DNA of 64,000 nt from the NCBI GenBank assembly GCA_003605055.1, contig QZKP01000012.1:62001-126000 (forward strand), read 5' to 3'. The notes beneath the pieces were generated by a model. That model saw nothing but the letters and a program-made list of their open reading frames with translations, did not search any database and was not told the origin of the DNA. Positions within the stretch are counted from its first letter, which is position 1; every line of letters begins with the position of its first letter. Shown here piece after piece: positions 40,364 to 48,965 of this stretch. This stretch comes from Desulfarculus sp. GTDB lineage: Bacteria > Desulfobacterota > Desulfarculia > Desulfarculales > Desulfarculaceae. Both the position numbers and the translations under genes were made by a program.

Positions 40364-41560
40364 TTAAAATTTGCGCCCGGCGCGGCCGTCCACGACCAAG
40401 GGCCCCGGGGCCAGCTTTTCCACGATCTCAATTTGGTTGAATTTCACCAGGGTCTCGGTCTTCAGGCGCTCGGCCAGGCCATCCAGCAGGGCTGAGTTGG
40501 CCGGGTCGCCCTCCAGCAGCAGGCGCAGGCTGTCCACGCCTCGGCTGGAGCTGACCTGCACCCGGTAGCGGTTAAAGAGGCCAGGATAGCTGCGCAGGAC
40601 GGTGCCGACCTGGCTGGGCCAGAACTTGACCCCCTTGACCTTGAGCATGTCGTCGGTGCGCCCGATTATGCCCTTGGGCATGGTCAGGCGCCGGCCGCAG
40701 GCGCAAGGCGTTTCTTCGATGACAGTAAGGTCGCCGGTCCGGTAGCGCAGCAGGGGGGCGGCCTGCTTGTGCAGGTGGGTCAGCACCAGCTCGCCCTTTT
40801 CGCCGGGGGCCACCAACTGGCCGCTGGCCGGGTCTATCACCTCGGCGTAGACGAACTCGTCCATGATGTGCAGGCCGGTCTCGCGCTGGCAGCTCCTGGC
40901 GATGGGCATGCAGTTGGCCATGCTGTAGGAGTCGATGATGGCCACCGGGCGGCTGAAGGCGGCCTTGACCCGGGCCGGATACCCCTCCACCGAGGTGAAG
41001 GGCTCCCCGCCCACGAACAGGGTGCGCAGCGAGGGGATGCCTTGTTCGGCCAGTTTCATGGCGAAGGTGGGGTTGGAGACTAAGACGGTGACCTCGTAGT
41101 CGTTGATGATCCGCACGGCCCGCTCCGACTCCCCCGGCCCCAGGGGGATCGCCTTGGCGCCGTAATACTCGAACTGGTTCTGGTAAAACAGGCCGGCGAT
41201 GAACAGGTGGTAGCCGAAGGTGATTGCCGCCAGGTCTTGGCTGGTCACCCCGGCCGCCCGCAGGGTGCGGGCGCAGACCTGGTGCATCCGCTCCAGGTCC
41301 GCCGCGGTCTGGTAAACCGGGTATAGATCCTCGCCCGAGGGGGAGAAGTTGATGCGGGTCACCTGGGGGTTGTACAAGGAGCACTCGCGGGGCTTCTTGC
41401 GTATCTCGGCCTGGAACTCCGCCGAGCTGGTGAAGGGAATCCGCGCGAAATCCGCCAGGGACTTGATGTCCGCCGGCTTGAGCGAGGCCTGCGCAAGCCT
41501 CCGGCGATAAAAGTCCAGTTGGTACAGCTTCTCGATCTGAGCCCGCAACAGCTCCAGCAT
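40364..41560 (-). CDS. PaaK-like adenylate-forming protein, degenerate
   Basis: A 398-residue protein of the phenylacetate-CoA ligase family, from ATG 41560 (GGAGG seven bases upstream; 41566 is the alternative). Late motifs are conserved: RYRTGDLTVIEETPCACGRR and GRTDDMLKVKGVKFWPSQVG. But the SSGTTGKP phosphate loop is replaced by FSPSGEDLYPVY and the YGLSE-type motif by YSMANCMPIA. It may therefore be an inactive or altered ligase, or a CoA-ester-binding protein. Confidence 0.65.
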   Translation of the reverse strand: MLELLRAQIEKLYQLDFYRRRLAQASLKPADIKSLADFARIPFTSSAEFQAEIRKKPRECSLYNPQVTRINFSPSGEDLYPVYQTAADLERMHQVCARTLRAAGVTSQDLAAITFGYHLFIAGLFYQNQFEYYGAKAIPLGPGESERAVRIINDYEVTVLVSNPTFAMKLAEQGIPSLRTLFVGGEPFTSVEGYPARVKAAFSRPVAIIDSYSMANCMPIARSCQRETGLHIMDEFVYAEVIDPASGQLVAPGEKGELVLTHLHKQAAPLLRYRTGDLTVIEETPCACGRRLTMPKGIIGRTDDMLKVKGVKFWPSQVGTVLRSYPGLFNRYRVQVSSSRGVDSLRLLLEGDPANSALLDGLAERLKTETLVKFNQIEIVEKLAPGPLVVDGRAGRKF

Positions 41561-41671
41561 TGCCATGCCTCCGCTCCCGGCCCTTAGGCCCTGCCCGGCC
41601 GCACGCGGACCGGTCGTTCGTTCAGCAATCTGGCTGGGGGCATGCTCGCTGCCTCCCGGGGCGCCGCCGCA

Positions 41672-43609
41672 TCAGGCCGGCCGCGGAGTCTTGTCCAGGC
41701 GGAAGGGCCCGTATTTGCTGGCCAGGTATATCACAATCAACGAAGCCGTCCCCAGCAGGTCGGTGGGCAGGTCCGGGACCAGGAAAAGAAAAGCCGTGCA
41801 GAATAGAACGGCCCGGTACGCCAGGGAGAGCTTGCCGAAGAAGTACAGGTGTCCCTCCAGGCTGCCGGCCAGCAGCACGCAGCCCACCAGGGAGGAGATG
41901 ACGGCCGTGGTCACCTCCAGGGGCGGGCCGGAGAGGATCATGGCCGGGTTGAGCACGAACAAGAACGGCACGATGTACTTGGCCGAGCCCAGGCGCATGG
42001 ACAGCAGGGCGGTGCGCATGGGGTCGGCGCCGGAGATGGCCGCGGCGGTGATGGCGCCCAGGGCCACCGGCGGGGTTATGTAGGACAGGCAGCCCCAGTA
42101 CAGGACGAACAGGTGGGCGCCCATCTCGTTCAGGCCCACGCCCACCAGGGCCGGCACCAAGACGATGGCCAGGAAAACGTAGCAGGCGGTTACGGTCATG
42201 CCGATGCCCAGCACGAAGCTGGTCAGGGCGCCGAAGATGAGCAGCAGGGCCGTGTTGCCGCCGGCGTAGGTCACCAGCTCCCGGGAAAAGGAGTTGGCCA
42301 CGCCGGTGCCGGACAGTGCGCCGATGATCAGGCCTATACCCGCCAGGATGCCGGTGATCTGCGCCAGGAGCCTGCCGGACTCAACCAAGAAGGAAACGAA
42401 CTTTTTAAAATTTAACCGGGTCTCTTTGCGGAACATGGAACAGGCGAAGAGGAAGATCATCACTAGGAAGGGCGCCCAGGCCTCGGTGCGCATGTAGAAG
42501 AGGGTGATCACCAGTAGGATGATGGTGCCCAAGAAGAACCACCCTTTTTTCAGAGTTTGGCCGAACCTGGGCAGTTCATCCCTGCTGAGGCCTCCCATGT
42601 CATGGGCTACGGCGTGCAGGTCCACCTGCAGAAGCAGGGTGAAGTAGTAGAGGAAGGCCGGGAAGAAGGCGGCCAGCATGACCGCGGAATAGGGAACATT
42701 CAAGAATGAGGCGATCAAGAACCCGGCCGCGCCCATGACCGGCGGCATGATCGAACCGCCGGTGGAGGCGCAGGCCTCCACCGCCCCGGCCCAGGTGGAG
42801 CTGTAGCCGGTTTTTTTCATGGCCGGTATGGTGATGGTGCCCGTGGTGACCACGTTGGAGATCACGCTGCCGCTCAGGCTGGCCATGAAGGCGCTGGAGA
42901 TCACCGATACCTTGGCCGCCCCGCCCCTGGTGTGCCCCATGAGGGACATGGCGAAGTCCATAAAGAACTGTCCGCCGCCGGTGACGACCAAGGCCACGCC
43001 AAAGATGATGAAGCCCACCAGCAGGTCCCCCACCACCCGGGTGGGGATGCCGATGATGCTCTCCACCCCCATGGAGTGGTAGCGCACCGTCTCCAGGAAC
43101 AGCAGCGAGTTGCCCCAGAGGAAGCCGGGCATGTAGCCGGCGAACAGGGGGTAGAAAGAGAAACCTAGGCACACGTAAAAGAGGAAGGTGCCCCCGGTGC
43201 GCCGGATGCCCTCCAGGGCCAGCAGCCACAGCAGGCCGCCGGCCAGGGTGGGCAGGAACGGGGCGCTGTATTCCCACCCCTTGGTGAGGATGTTGTAGGC
43301 GTTCAGCCCCAGGTAGATGCTGGAGGCTATGCAGAGCAGAAATAGCAACCAGTCGTACCACAAAACCTTTTTATAGCCGGACCGGCCGCCGGGGAAGATA
43401 AGGAACGCAAGCGATAAATAAAAAGCGAGGATGTAGTAATAATAGGCGTTGCCAATGGGCATGAACCCGGCCAGCTTCAGGTGAAAAATCTGATTGATGC
43501 ACAGCAGCGTGGCCAAAGCCGAGATCACCGCGGCCACCCCAAAGACCAGCCTGGATGATCTGATGCTCTTCTGGGGCGTCTTGACCTCTTCCCGGAGCGT
43601 CTCCGACAT
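41672..43609 (-). CDS. TRAP transporter fused permease (4TM/12TM, DctQM-type)
   Basis: A 645-residue integral membrane protein with some 16 hydrophobic segments. The N-terminal part (about residues 20-190) corresponds to the small DctQ subunit and the rest to DctM, with the conserved stretches SGSVISNVVTTGTITIPAMK and ACASTGGSIMPPVMGAAGFL. Such fused permeases pair with TAXI-type binding proteins and use an ion gradient to import organic acids. The partner is the next gene upstream (43713). Confidence 0.9.
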   Translation of the reverse strand: MSETLREEVKTPQKSIRSSRLVFGVAAVISALATLLCINQIFHLKLAGFMPIGNAYYYYILAFYLSLAFLIFPGGRSGYKKVLWYDWLLFLLCIASSIYLGLNAYNILTKGWEYSAPFLPTLAGGLLWLLALEGIRRTGGTFLFYVCLGFSFYPLFAGYMPGFLWGNSLLFLETVRYHSMGVESIIGIPTRVVGDLLVGFIIFGVALVVTGGGQFFMDFAMSLMGHTRGGAAKVSVISSAFMASLSGSVISNVVTTGTITIPAMKKTGYSSTWAGAVEACASTGGSIMPPVMGAAGFLIASFLNVPYSAVMLAAFFPAFLYYFTLLLQVDLHAVAHDMGGLSRDELPRFGQTLKKGWFFLGTIILLVITLFYMRTEAWAPFLVMIFLFACSMFRKETRLNFKKFVSFLVESGRLLAQITGILAGIGLIIGALSGTGVANSFSRELVTYAGGNTALLLIFGALTSFVLGIGMTVTACYVFLAIVLVPALVGVGLNEMGAHLFVLYWGCLSYITPPVALGAITAAAISGADPMRTALLSMRLGSAKYIVPFLFVLNPAMILSGPPLEVTTAVISSLVGCVLLAGSLEGHLYFFGKLSLAYRAVLFCTAFLFLVPDLPTDLLGTASLIVIYLASKYGPFRLDKTPRPA

Positions 43610-43712
43610 GGCTGCAACCCCTATAGTTCACAGTTTGGGCGGACGGGGTCCCCTACCGAGTCAAGGGCGGCTGGCCGGCCCCAGGGAAAGGCCGGCCAGC
43701 CGGGTCGCGTGA

Positions 43713-44867
43713 TCAATCGCCCAGGGTCTGGGCCCGCACCTTGAGCCAGCGCACGGCGAACTCTTTTTCCGGCAGGCCCTTGACCTTCTTATCCTGCATG
43801 AGCTTTTTCCACGCCTGCTGCAGCTTCTTCATGTGGGTTATGCGCTCGTTGTTCCAGGCCTCGGCCTCCGCGGTCCAGACGCCCTTTTCCTTGAGATAGC
43901 GGACAGCGCCCGCATGGAAGGGGGCGTCGGCCGGCGGCAGGCCGGACTTCTTGATGGCCCAGAGGGGCATCACCTTGTGCGTGCCTTGATAAATCCCAAA
44001 GGCCTCGTCCATGGCCTTGGTCATGTTGTAGGCCCACTTGTCGTCGGCCTTGGCGTACACAGTGATCATGGGGTAACGGTACTCAGGCAACCAAACCGGG
44101 TGTTGTTTGGATATGCCCGCGCCGATGGTCTCCTGGGCGGGGCCCAGGAAGGGGGCGATTTTATTCATGCGCTTCCAGGCAGCCTTGTCTTCCGGCGGGA
44201 ACGGCGGCCAGTACAGCCCCCGGGCCGAGGTTTCCAGCTCGTACATGGTGGCCGCGGAGGTGGAGACCACCGAGGCGTCGGTCTTGCCCTGGATCAGGGC
44301 CTTGCAGGCGGCCCCGTAGCTGGGGAACTCGACCTTTTGCACGTCCTTCCAGGTGAGGCCGGCAAAGGCCAGGAAGGCGTCCATCTTGACGTTCAGGGTG
44401 GGGGCGCCGGGGATGTAGGAGACGCGCTTGCCCTTGACGTCCTTAACGGACTTGATGCCCGAGTCCTTGGTGGTGGCCATGGCGATGTTGCCCGGATGGG
44501 CCAGGATCAGGCGCAGGTCCTGGGGGCCCCACTGGGGCGTGGCGAAGTCGTACAGGCCCTCGACGGCGAAGTACACCTCATTGGCCAGGAACCCGCAGGC
44601 CACCCGGCCCGAGGCCAGGGGCATGATCCGCCCGATGGAGGTGCCCGAGGGCAGCAGGCGGATCTTCATGCCGAACTTTTTGACAAAGGCATCGGCAATG
44701 GCCGAGGCCTGCATGTAGCCGGAGGCGCCCACGTCGTAGCAGCTCCAGACCATGGTGCCGGGCAGGACGCCCTTGTCCGCGGCCAGGGCCCCAGGCGCCG
44801 CGCACACCGCGGTTATGGCCAAGGCGGCCACGGCCAACCAGATTTTTCCCCTTGCGGAAGACGCCAT
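43713..44867 (-). CDS. TAXI-family TRAP transporter solute-binding protein
   Basis: A 384-residue periplasmic protein with an N-terminal signal peptide (about residues 1-29, AAPGALAAD cleavage area). TAXI features: GTMVWSCYDVGASGYMQASA, LPSGTSIGRIMPLASGRVAC, and RVSYIPGAPTLNVKMDAFLA. It captures the substrate for the fused permease, probably a carboxylic acid related to the acyl-CoA genes around it. The gene starts behind GGAGGG. Confidence 0.9.
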   Translation of the reverse strand: MASSARGKIWLAVAALAITAVCAAPGALAADKGVLPGTMVWSCYDVGASGYMQASAIADAFVKKFGMKIRLLPSGTSIGRIMPLASGRVACGFLANEVYFAVEGLYDFATPQWGPQDLRLILAHPGNIAMATTKDSGIKSVKDVKGKRVSYIPGAPTLNVKMDAFLAFAGLTWKDVQKVEFPSYGAACKALIQGKTDASVVSTSAATMYELETSARGLYWPPFPPEDKAAWKRMNKIAPFLGPAQETIGAGISKQHPVWLPEYRYPMITVYAKADDKWAYNMTKAMDEAFGIYQGTHKVMPLWAIKKSGLPPADAPFHAGAVRYLKEKGVWTAEAEAWNNERITHMKKLQQAWKKLMQDKKVKGLPEKEFAVRWLKVRAQTLGD

Positions 44868-45190
44868 CGCTCAACCCTCCTTTGCAAAAAAACCAAATCC
44901 TCTCCCACAGGTCCAAGCGCCGCGCTGCTCCCTCAGGTTGCCGTGGCCAATGGGCGCATTTTTAACCGGATGGATGGTCTCAAGGTCGGTTCGTCAGGTT
45001 GCAAAGGGACGATCAAGGAGGCCGCGGCCGGGGCGCCGGACGGGTGGGCGGCCCCCGCCCCAGAGGCCCTGGCCAGACGCCCAGCTAAGGGGATTTTCAG
45101 CGATGCAAGGTTCACGGCCTTCCTCGGTCCACAAATCTGGAAAGCCAGGCGGGCTTCCGCGGGCGAGGGCTCGCCAAACAAGCTGCCGGC
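44868..45190. other. Intergenic region, TAXI gene to IclR gene
   Basis: A 323-base stretch. It must contain the promoter of the TRAP genes; I see no convincing -35/-10 or -24/-12 pair. A minus-strand frame of 82 codons (44933-45181) lacks a ribosome site and was not accepted. Confidence 0.4.
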
Positions 45191-45991
45191 CTAACGGGTG
45201 ATGGCCGGGTAGGGCCCGTCGTAACCAAGGCCCTGGGATATCTGCTGCCCCGCCGCAAAGAGTTTGGCCTTGGCCCGCTCCAGGAGCTTGGGGTCGTCCT
45301 TGTCCCGGACATTCAGTGAAATGGATACGCTGGCCACCACCTCGTTGCTGTGGTTCAGCAAGGGGACGCCGATGGCGTACAGGTCCAGGGAAAACTCCTG
45401 GTCCACGATGGCGTAGCCCCGTTCCCTGGTCTTTTTGGCCTCTTTAAAAATCGCGGTCTTGCTCACCACGGTCTTGGCGGTGACCTTGAACAGGTTGGCC
45501 CGCTCCAACAGGGCCTTCAGCTCGTCATCCTCCAAGGCGGCCAAGAGCACCTTGCCCATGGCCGTGCAGTAGCTGGGCGTCTTGGAGCCGACGTACACCG
45601 CGAAGGGATAAAACCGGGTCCTCTCCTTGCGGAAGATCACCAGGACCTCGGTGTCGTCCAGGACGCCCATGCTGACGCTCCGCTCCAGCTCGCTGGACAG
45701 ATCCTCCAGATAGGGGCGGGCGTGGCTGAACACGCCCTCGCTGTGCAGGAACCGGAAGGCCAGGCTGAGGACCTTGTGGCCCAGGAGATATTTTTTGCCG
45801 TCCGCCCGGCGGACGTATCCCAACTGAATGAGGGTATTGAGAAAGCGCTGGGCCGTGGTCTTGGTGGTTTCCAGGTGATTGGCGATCTGGGTGAGGGACA
45901 GGGGCTCGGTGGCGCCGCCCAACAGCTCCATGACCGCTATCCCCTTGGCGAAGGACTTGATGTAATTTTTGTCACGCAATGCGTTACTCAA
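45191..45991 (-). CDS. IclR-family transcriptional regulator
   Basis: A 266-residue regulator. N-terminal winged helix-turn-helix (KGIAVMELLGGATEPLSLTQ, IANHLETTKTTAQRFLNTLI) and a C-terminal effector domain with VSMGVLDDTEVLVIFRKERT and GKVLLAALEDDELKALLERA and RERGYAIVDQEFSLDLYAIG. IclR proteins bind small aromatic or organic acids. It is divergent from the acyl-CoA dehydrogenase gene at 46134 and lies upstream of the TRAP genes, so it probably controls one or both. Confidence 0.9.
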   Translation of the reverse strand: MSNALRDKNYIKSFAKGIAVMELLGGATEPLSLTQIANHLETTKTTAQRFLNTLIQLGYVRRADGKKYLLGHKVLSLAFRFLHSEGVFSHARPYLEDLSSELERSVSMGVLDDTEVLVIFRKERTRFYPFAVYVGSKTPSYCTAMGKVLLAALEDDELKALLERANLFKVTAKTVVSKTAIFKEAKKTRERGYAIVDQEFSLDLYAIGVPLLNHSNEVVASVSISLNVRDKDDPKLLERAKAKLFAAGQQISQGLGYDGPYPAITR

Positions 45992-46024
45992 TTTCGATTT
46001 GCGTTATTTTAGATTTTCTTGTAG

Positions 46025-46036
46025 CTTGACGTCAAG
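46025..46036. promoter_or_regulatory. Palindromic operator candidate in the IclR/acyl-CoA dehydrogenase divergent region
   Basis: CTTGACGTCAAG is a perfect 12-bp palindrome midway between the IclR start (45991) and the dehydrogenase start (46134), in an otherwise AT-rich stretch. IclR dimers bind such sites. The TTGACG part may also serve as a -35 element. Confidence 0.5.
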
Positions 46037-46133
46037 TGTCTTTTTGACCTGGCGGGCGGACGGGGAGCTGGTGTCCGCAGGAGCCGGCCACCCCGGATTT
46101 TGGCTAGGGATTCATCGGCAGGGAGGGTGTCGC

Positions 46134-47303
46134 GTGGAGTCTATTTTCTTCAGCGAGCAGGAGCGGGCCTACGCCCAGGAGGCCCGCGAGTTTTTTGAGC
46201 GCGAGGCGCGTCCCCACGTGTTGGCCATGGACCGGGAGAACAAATACCCCTTTGAGCTGCTCAAGAAGATGGGAGAGCGCAAATACATCGGCGTGCGGTT
46301 TCCCGCCCAATACGGCGGCGGCGGGCGGGACATGATGCACGAGGCCATCGTCAACGAGGAGACGGCGGCCCAGTCCTACGCCTTGGCCTGCGCCCGCAGC
46401 GTGCCCCACCACTGCGCCTTCATCATCGCCAACTACGGCAGCGAGGAGCAGAAGCGCCGCTGGCTGCCCGGCACCTTCAGCGCCGAGCTAATCACCGCCG
46501 AGTGCATCACCGAGCCCACCGGCGGCTCGGACGCCGCCCGCATGAAGACCCGGGCCGTGCGCCAGGGTGGCCACTACGTCCTCACCGGCGAGAAGCGCTT
46601 TCAGGCCAGCGGCGCGGTGGCCGACCTTTTCGTGGTCTTCGCCATCACCAACCCCGAGGTGCACCCCAGCCAGGGCATGAGCGTCTTCGCGGTGGAGAAG
46701 GGCCACCCCAACATCGTGGCCATGGAGGAGTTCGACACCCTGGGCTGGCGGGGCCTGCGCATCGTCTCGGAGCTTATCTTCGACAAGGTGGAGGTGCCGG
46801 CCGCCAACCTCATCGGCACCGAGGGCCAGGGCTTCCCCATCCTGATGGACATGCTCAACAGCGAGCGCATCCTGGTGGCCAGCGGGCTGTTGGGCACCGC
46901 GCGCACCTGCCTGGAGATCGCCACCCGCTACTCCATGGAGCGGGAGGCCTTCCACCGTCCCATCCGCAACTTCGAGGGCATCAGCTTCAAGATCGCGGAG
47001 ATGGCCACCCGCCTGGAGGCGGCCCAGCTCCTGCGCACCAAGGCGGCCCGCATGTTGGACCAGGGCCAGGACGTGACCAAGATCGCGGCCATGGCCAAGG
47101 GATTCGCCGCCGAAAACGCCTTCTGGGTGGCCAACGAGGCCTTGCAGGTCATGGGCGGCATCGGTTACACCACCAAGCACGACATGGAGCGCCACTTCCG
47201 CGACATAAGAGGCGGCATGGTGGCCGTGGGGACCAACGAGATCATGCGCCTGGTGGTTCAGCGGGAGCACTACCGGGAGTTCGCTGAGGGACGCGCTGAG
47301 TAA
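46134..47303 (+). CDS. Acyl-CoA dehydrogenase, LCAD/IVD-type catalytic Glu
   Basis: A 389-residue flavoprotein from GTG 46134 (GGGAGGG upstream). Motifs: ITAECITEPTGGSDAA, YSMEREAFHRPIRNFE, and GGIGYTTKHDMERHFRDIRG. The usual catalytic Glu in YEGT is Val365 here (AVGTNEIM), but Glu244 in LNSERIL occupies the alternative position used by isovaleryl- and long-chain acyl-CoA dehydrogenases. It oxidises an acyl-CoA to the enoyl-CoA and passes electrons to ETF. First gene of the rightward group, divergent from IclR. Confidence 0.85.
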   Translation: MESIFFSEQERAYAQEAREFFEREARPHVLAMDRENKYPFELLKKMGERKYIGVRFPAQYGGGGRDMMHEAIVNEETAAQSYALACARSVPHHCAFIIANYGSEEQKRRWLPGTFSAELITAECITEPTGGSDAARMKTRAVRQGGHYVLTGEKRFQASGAVADLFVVFAITNPEVHPSQGMSVFAVEKGHPNIVAMEEFDTLGWRGLRIVSELIFDKVEVPAANLIGTEGQGFPILMDMLNSERILVASGLLGTARTCLEIATRYSMEREAFHRPIRNFEGISFKIAEMATRLEAAQLLRTKAARMLDQGQDVTKIAAMAKGFAAENAFWVANEALQVMGGIGYTTKHDMERHFRDIRGGMVAVGTNEIMRLVVQREHYREFAEGRAE

Positions 47304-47321
47304 CCGCCGCGGGAGGGGGCC

Positions 47322-48416
47322 ATGCCTGCCGTCAGGTTTCTTACCACGGACTACACCTACGCCGATCTTTCCACCGGCATCTCTCCGGCCATAGAGCGCG
47401 CCCTGGAGGAGAAAAAGGGGCAGAGCACCCTGCTGGTGAACCTATTCAGCCAGGACAGCTTCACGGTGGGCGTCCTGGAGGACCCGGAGAAATCCCTGGA
47501 CATGGATTTCTGCCGGGAGAAGGGGATCGTGGTGCGCCGCCGCCAGAACCCCGGCGGGACGGTGTTTGGGGTCAAGGGCTCGGCCATGCAGTGCCTGTAC
47601 CTGGACCTGAACGAGCCCTGGGTGCCCTTCCAGACCATCCGCGAGGCCTTCCCCTTTTTCCTGGAACGCATGGCCCTGGTCACCGGCGAACTCTTCGGCC
47701 TGGAGGCCAACTACCGGCCGGTAAACGACATCGAGGTAGAGGGCCGCAAGCTGGTGGCCACCTCGGCGCGGCTGGAGAACAACGTCCTCACCCTGCGCAG
47801 CGTGGTGAACGTCACGCCGGCGGACCGCGCCACCATGTCCCGGGCCCTCATCGCCCGGCCGGAGAAGTTCCAGGACAAGAAATACAAGGACGGGGGCAGC
47901 CGCTTCACCTGCCTCCAGGAGGAGGTGAGCCGGGAGATCGGCTGGCAGGAGGTGCTGGCCCTGGCCCGGGAAACCGTGGCCCGGGTGTTCGGTTCGGAAG
48001 TGAACATAATCACTGGCCAGATGAGCGACCTGGAGCGGAGTTTCTTTGACCGGTACCAGGCCCGTTATAGCTCGGAGGAATGGCTCTACGCCAACTCCGA
48101 GCGCAGCCGCTTCCGGGACGTTCCGGCCGACGCCCGCAAGGCGGAGGCCTTTTTCAAGGCGCCGGCCGGGCTCATGGGCGCGACCATCCTGGCCCGGCGG
48201 GGCAGGATCCACGACCTGATCCTGCTAGCCGACTTCCACCCCAGCCCGCAGACGGTCCTGGCCGACATGGAGCAGGCCCTGCGCGGCCAGGATCTCTCCC
48301 TGGCGGCCATCCAGGAGCAGGTGGCCGCGGTGTACAACCGGCCCGGGGTGGAAATCCCCGGCACCGGCCTGGAGGACTTCGCGGCCCTGTTCACCAAGGC
48401 CCTGGCCCTGCTCTGA
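47322..48416 (+). CDS. Lipoate-protein ligase A-like protein, second copy
   Basis: A 364-residue paralogue of the protein at 38353, alike along its length (TTDYTYADLSTGISPAIERA; EEWLYANSERSRFRDVPADA). The ligase motif RRRQNPGGTVFGVKG (about residues 72-86) and the Lys in NDIEVEGRKLVATSARLE are retained. The gene lies between an acyl-CoA dehydrogenase and an IscU-like gene. Duplication with similar neighbours suggests that the two act on different carrier proteins or acyl groups. Confidence 0.75.
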   Translation: MPAVRFLTTDYTYADLSTGISPAIERALEEKKGQSTLLVNLFSQDSFTVGVLEDPEKSLDMDFCREKGIVVRRRQNPGGTVFGVKGSAMQCLYLDLNEPWVPFQTIREAFPFFLERMALVTGELFGLEANYRPVNDIEVEGRKLVATSARLENNVLTLRSVVNVTPADRATMSRALIARPEKFQDKKYKDGGSRFTCLQEEVSREIGWQEVLALARETVARVFGSEVNIITGQMSDLERSFFDRYQARYSSEEWLYANSERSRFRDVPADARKAEAFFKAPAGLMGATILARRGRIHDLILLADFHPSPQTVLADMEQALRGQDLSLAAIQEQVAAVYNRPGVEIPGTGLEDFAALFTKALALL

Positions 48417-48460
48417 ATTAGACCCGGCCGGATCAGCCCCGGCCAAGGCGATGCGCACCC

Positions 48461-48826
48461 ATGCTCAGCGAGCTGATAAAGGACCACATCCGCAATCCCC
48501 GCAACGAGGGGTTTCTCCCGGCCGCGGACGGGGCGGGAGAGCTGGTGGGCCCCGTGTGCGGCGACCAGGTGACCTTCTACCTAAAGGTCCGGGAGGGGCG
48601 GATCACTGCGGCCAGCTTCACCACCCCCGGCTGCTGGGCGCTCATTGCCGTGTGCTCCTATCTCACGGAGCTGGTGCAGGGGAAGACCCTGGAAGAGGCC
48701 CTGGCCGTTGACGGCCTGCGCCTGGCCCAAGAGGAGGCCGGCCTGCCCGAGGACAAATGGCCCTGCGCGGGGTTGGCCGCCGCGGCCCTGCATCAAGCCG
48801 CGCGCCACTGCCGGCGGGGAGGGTGA
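48461..48826 (+). CDS. IscU/NifU-like iron-sulfur scaffold protein
   Basis: A 121-residue protein with IscU pattern: DHIRNPRNEGFLPAADGAGE, Cys33 in PVCGDQ, Cys58 in PGCWALIAVCS, GKTLEEAL, and Cys102 in WPCAGLAAAALH. The three ligand Cys and the Asp after the first Cys (Asp35) are present, so cluster binding is possible. No IscS, HscA or NifU C-domain gene is nearby. Lipoyl synthase consumes a cluster per turnover, so a link to the adjacent lipoate-ligase-like gene is possible but speculative. Confidence 0.75.
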   Translation: MLSELIKDHIRNPRNEGFLPAADGAGELVGPVCGDQVTFYLKVREGRITAASFTTPGCWALIAVCSYLTELVQGKTLEEALAVDGLRLAQEEAGLPEDKWPCAGLAAAALHQAARHCRRGG

Positions 48827-48895
48827 CGGCAGGCCGCCAAAGGGGCAGGCCAGGACTGTCGCCCCAGCGGCGGCGCCGGAAAAAGCTTGCCAAGA

Positions 48896-48909
48896 ATTAT
48901 AAATATAAT
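48896..48909. promoter_or_regulatory. AT-rich inverted repeat before the GntR gene
   Basis: ATTATA-AA-TATAAT within a 40-base run of A/T (48893-48930) in GC-rich DNA, 57-70 bases before the GntR start. It is a likely promoter and autoregulatory operator. Confidence 0.5.
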
Positions 48910-48965
48910 TAAAATAATGATTAAATAAAAGCGGTAAACGGGCGTCTCCGGGGCGAACAGGACGT

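Noticed and set aside
44933-45181. 82-codon minus-strand gene between TAXI and IclR genes
   Set aside because: No ribosome site, no recognisable pattern, and an equally long plus-strand frame runs through the same bases.
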